A stretch of DNA of 64,000 nucleotides from Rhodovulum euryhalinum. GTDB taxonomy: Bacteria > Pseudomonadota > Alphaproteobacteria > Rhodobacterales > Rhodobacteraceae. Shown one piece after another: positions 62,608 through 64,000 of the stretch (positions are counted from its first letter, which is position 1; each line of letters opens with the position of its first letter). The stretch spans positions 1 through 64,000 of the forward strand of contig NZ_SLWW01000011.1 in the NCBI RefSeq assembly GCF_004342445.1. The letters run 5' to 3'. Position numbers and translations under genes: made by a program. The notes under the pieces are model-generated. The model made no database searches. It saw only the letters and a list, made by a program, of their open reading frames with translations, and was not told the DNA's origin.

Positions 62608-64000
62608 TCGGGGCACTCCGCATCAGAGGTGACGGTGCTGGCCGAAAGCGTCAGGTGCAGCGCGGAAAGAACCAGCACCTCGGCAGGCGCCGCCTGTAGC
62701 CGCGGCAGCAGCGCGGCCTTGGGTGGCACCGACAGGTCTTCGGGATCGTCCGATGTGGCGGGCAGCTTGCCGAAGGCAACGGGCCTGACCCAGACGATGC
62801 CGGGGACGGCCTGCGCCGCGCCGACCGCCTGCGAGATGTGGACGTCCTGCCCGAAGCGGCGAAGCGGCAGCGCGAAGAGGCCGGTTCCGGGGGCGCCCGT
62901 GCCGTCGGAGGGGTCTGTGCCAAGCGCAGTCCTGACGGCGGCGTCCAGATCGGCGCTGCGATAGGTCGGGTCATAGCCCAGCAGAAGCGACAGGTGAACC
63001 CAGCGGCGCCGACCCGGGACGACCTGAAGCGGATGCCGGGCGGGGCCGCGGCACCGGTCGGCGTGGCGCAGCGCGGCCGCGGCGGCGGCGACCGACTCGG
63101 GGCTTTCGTCTTCGGTCAGAACGGTGAGCGAGATCGAGGGGCGTTCGGCCTCGGCGGCGAACACGGCGCCTGCCTTGATCACGCCCGGAACCATCAGGGC
63201 CTCGGCCTCGTAATCCGCAAGCCCGACCAGCCGCCCGAGGCTTTGCATCCGGCCCGGTGCCGCGGCGCGGGCGGTTTCAGGCCCTTCGGCGGCCGCCCCG
63301 CCGGTGACCGGCCCCGGCATCAGGACACCGGACAGCGGCTTGAGCCGGTCCTTGGCCTTCGGTTCCTCGCCGTCCGCCAGATCGCCCGCGGCCCCGGCGC
63401 CGACGCGCCATGCGGCAGTGACGTTGTTGCGCCCCGAGGTGAGCCGCGCGCCCGACAGCCCGTCACCGAACTGCACCACATGGCCGCCCTCGCCGTCGGA
63501 GCGGACCACGTAGACCTCGGCATCGGCCGCCTGACCGAAGAAGGTGGCCACGCGCGTCCACAGCCGCCCGTCCACCCGGACCTCGAGTTCCGGTGCATAG
63601 GGCGGCGTGCGGGCGCTGTCGGGCAGGAAGGTGAGCGGGGATTTCGGGATAGCGAAGGTCTGGAAGGCAAGCCGCGCATCGCCCGAGCCGATGACCGCCT
63701 CGGCCTGGCTTTCGCCCTGGGTCGCGGTGACGATGTTGCCGTGGGCCGTCACCACGGGATCGGTTTCCGAGAAACCGGCGGCGCCCGACTTGGGCACCGC
63801 GCCAAGCGCGATCGGCCAGATGCGCCTGTCGCCCTGCGGCCCCTTCGGCGTGGCGTCGAGCTCGGGCTGCTTTTCGGCCACCGTGATCTCCTCGGGGGTC
63901 TCGGTGAGCCCGGCGAGCAGGATCGTGCGGCCCGCCAGCGCCTCGGCCTCTTCGCGGGTGCCGAAGAAGTTCACCTTGCCGTCCGCGACCGATGATTTTT
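62604..64000 (-). CDS. Baseplate J / gp47-like protein, 5' end beyond the window
   Basis: The open frame enters from the right edge and ends with TGA at 62604, giving about 465 C-terminal residues. Baseplate J-like landmarks are HVVQFGDGLSGARLTSGRNNVTAAWRVGAGA near the middle and GRLVGLADYEAEALMVPGV after it. LNLLLGYDPTYRSADLD-type wording near the end (seen as LSLLLGYDPTYRSADLD) is also typical. It forms the baseplate wedge of contractile tails. The upstream baseplate, sheath, tube and spike genes should lie beyond the window. Confidence 0.85.
   Translation of the reverse strand, partial: KSSVADGKVNFFGTREEAEALAGRTILLAGLTETPEEITVAEKQPELDATPKGPQGDRRIWPIALGAVPKSGAAGFSETDPVVTAHGNIVTATQGESQAEAVIGSGDARLAFQTFAIPKSPLTFLPDSARTPPYAPELEVRVDGRLWTRVATFFGQAADAEVYVVRSDGEGGHVVQFGDGLSGARLTSGRNNVTAAWRVGAGAAGDLADGEEPKAKDRLKPLSGVLMPGPVTGGAAAEGPETARAAAPGRMQSLGRLVGLADYEAEALMVPGVIKAGAVFAAEAERPSISLTVLTEDESPESVAAAAAALRHADRCRGPARHPLQVVPGRRRWVHLSLLLGYDPTYRSADLDAAVRTALGTDPSDGTGAPGTGLFALPLRRFGQDVHISQAVGAAQAVPGIVWVRPVAFGKLPATSDDPEDLSVPPKAALLPRLQAAPAEVLVLSALHLTLSASTVTSDAECPE

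Noticed and set aside
53764-64000. Reading the tail genes as a prophage remnant
   Set aside because: No capsid, portal, terminase, lysis or integrase genes are visible, and DUF4157 with the beta-helix protein points to an eCIS. The final decision needs sequence beyond the right edge.

Overview
The window is GC-rich with strongly GC-biased third codon positions. It looks like a chromosome or megaplasmid segment of an alphaproteobacterium, probably of the Rhodobacterales (Roseobacter/Paracoccus) group. Pointers are a Hint-domain surface protein, a VPLPA-CTERM-like protein, a four-subunit sarcosine oxidase operon, a formamidase/urea-amide transport operon, and several oligopeptide-type and TRAP transporters. 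This is inferred from gene content; no rRNA, tRNA, origin, CRISPR array or intact insertion sequence was seen.

Layout. 1-7000: a small minus-strand ORF, a giant secreted metallophosphoesterase/LamG protein with an RTX-like C-terminus, and a small VPLPA-CTERM-like protein. 7046-7756: the 3' third of a transketolase gene, a remnant. 7855-14046: a GlxA-type AraC regulator divergent from soxBDAG (heterotetrameric sarcosine oxidase). 14221-15258: a Hint-domain protein. 15366-21931, minus strand: urtABCDE-fmdA-fmdB, a short-chain amide/urea ABC importer with formamidase. 22207-26491: a divergent permease-histidine kinase fusion plus a LuxR-type response regulator. 26678-28554: two decayed ABC-exporter genes.

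28947-38709, minus strand: an operon for an oligopeptide-type ABC importer, a PLP enzyme, an FAD amine oxidase, a thiazoline-carboxylate-hydrolase-like protein and an M20 amidohydrolase. It is divergent from SDR, VOC and Lrp-type regulator genes (38916-41026). 41187-49777, minus strand: amiC-amiR, a second oligopeptide-type importer, a second acetamidase/formamidase-family enzyme and a cysteine hydrolase. The leader before amiC carries a clear intrinsic terminator, as expected for AmiR-type antitermination. 49970-51069: wreckage of a TRAP transporter operon. 51097-53588: a PuuE-like polysaccharide deacetylase and a sigma-54 activator. 53764-64000, minus strand: the 3' end of an extracellular contractile injection system (eCIS)-like locus: baseplate J-like protein (cut by the window edge), tail protein I-like protein, a 1,488-residue beta-helix protein and a DUF4157 metalloprotease-like protein.

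The common theme of 8-50 kb is scavenging nitrogen and one-carbon units from small organic nitrogen compounds (sarcosine, formamide/urea/amides, N-acyl or heterocyclic amino-acid derivatives). Each module pairs uptake, hydrolysis and a different regulator type: GlxA/AraC, NCS1-fused kinase with LuxR-type regulator, Lrp, and AmiC/AmiR. Between them lie at least four decayed genes or operons, which suggests a plastic accessory region. The most unusual parts are the eCIS end with its metalloprotease-like protein, the AmiC/AmiR-controlled importer operon, and the possible thiazoline or cysteine-derivative pathway.
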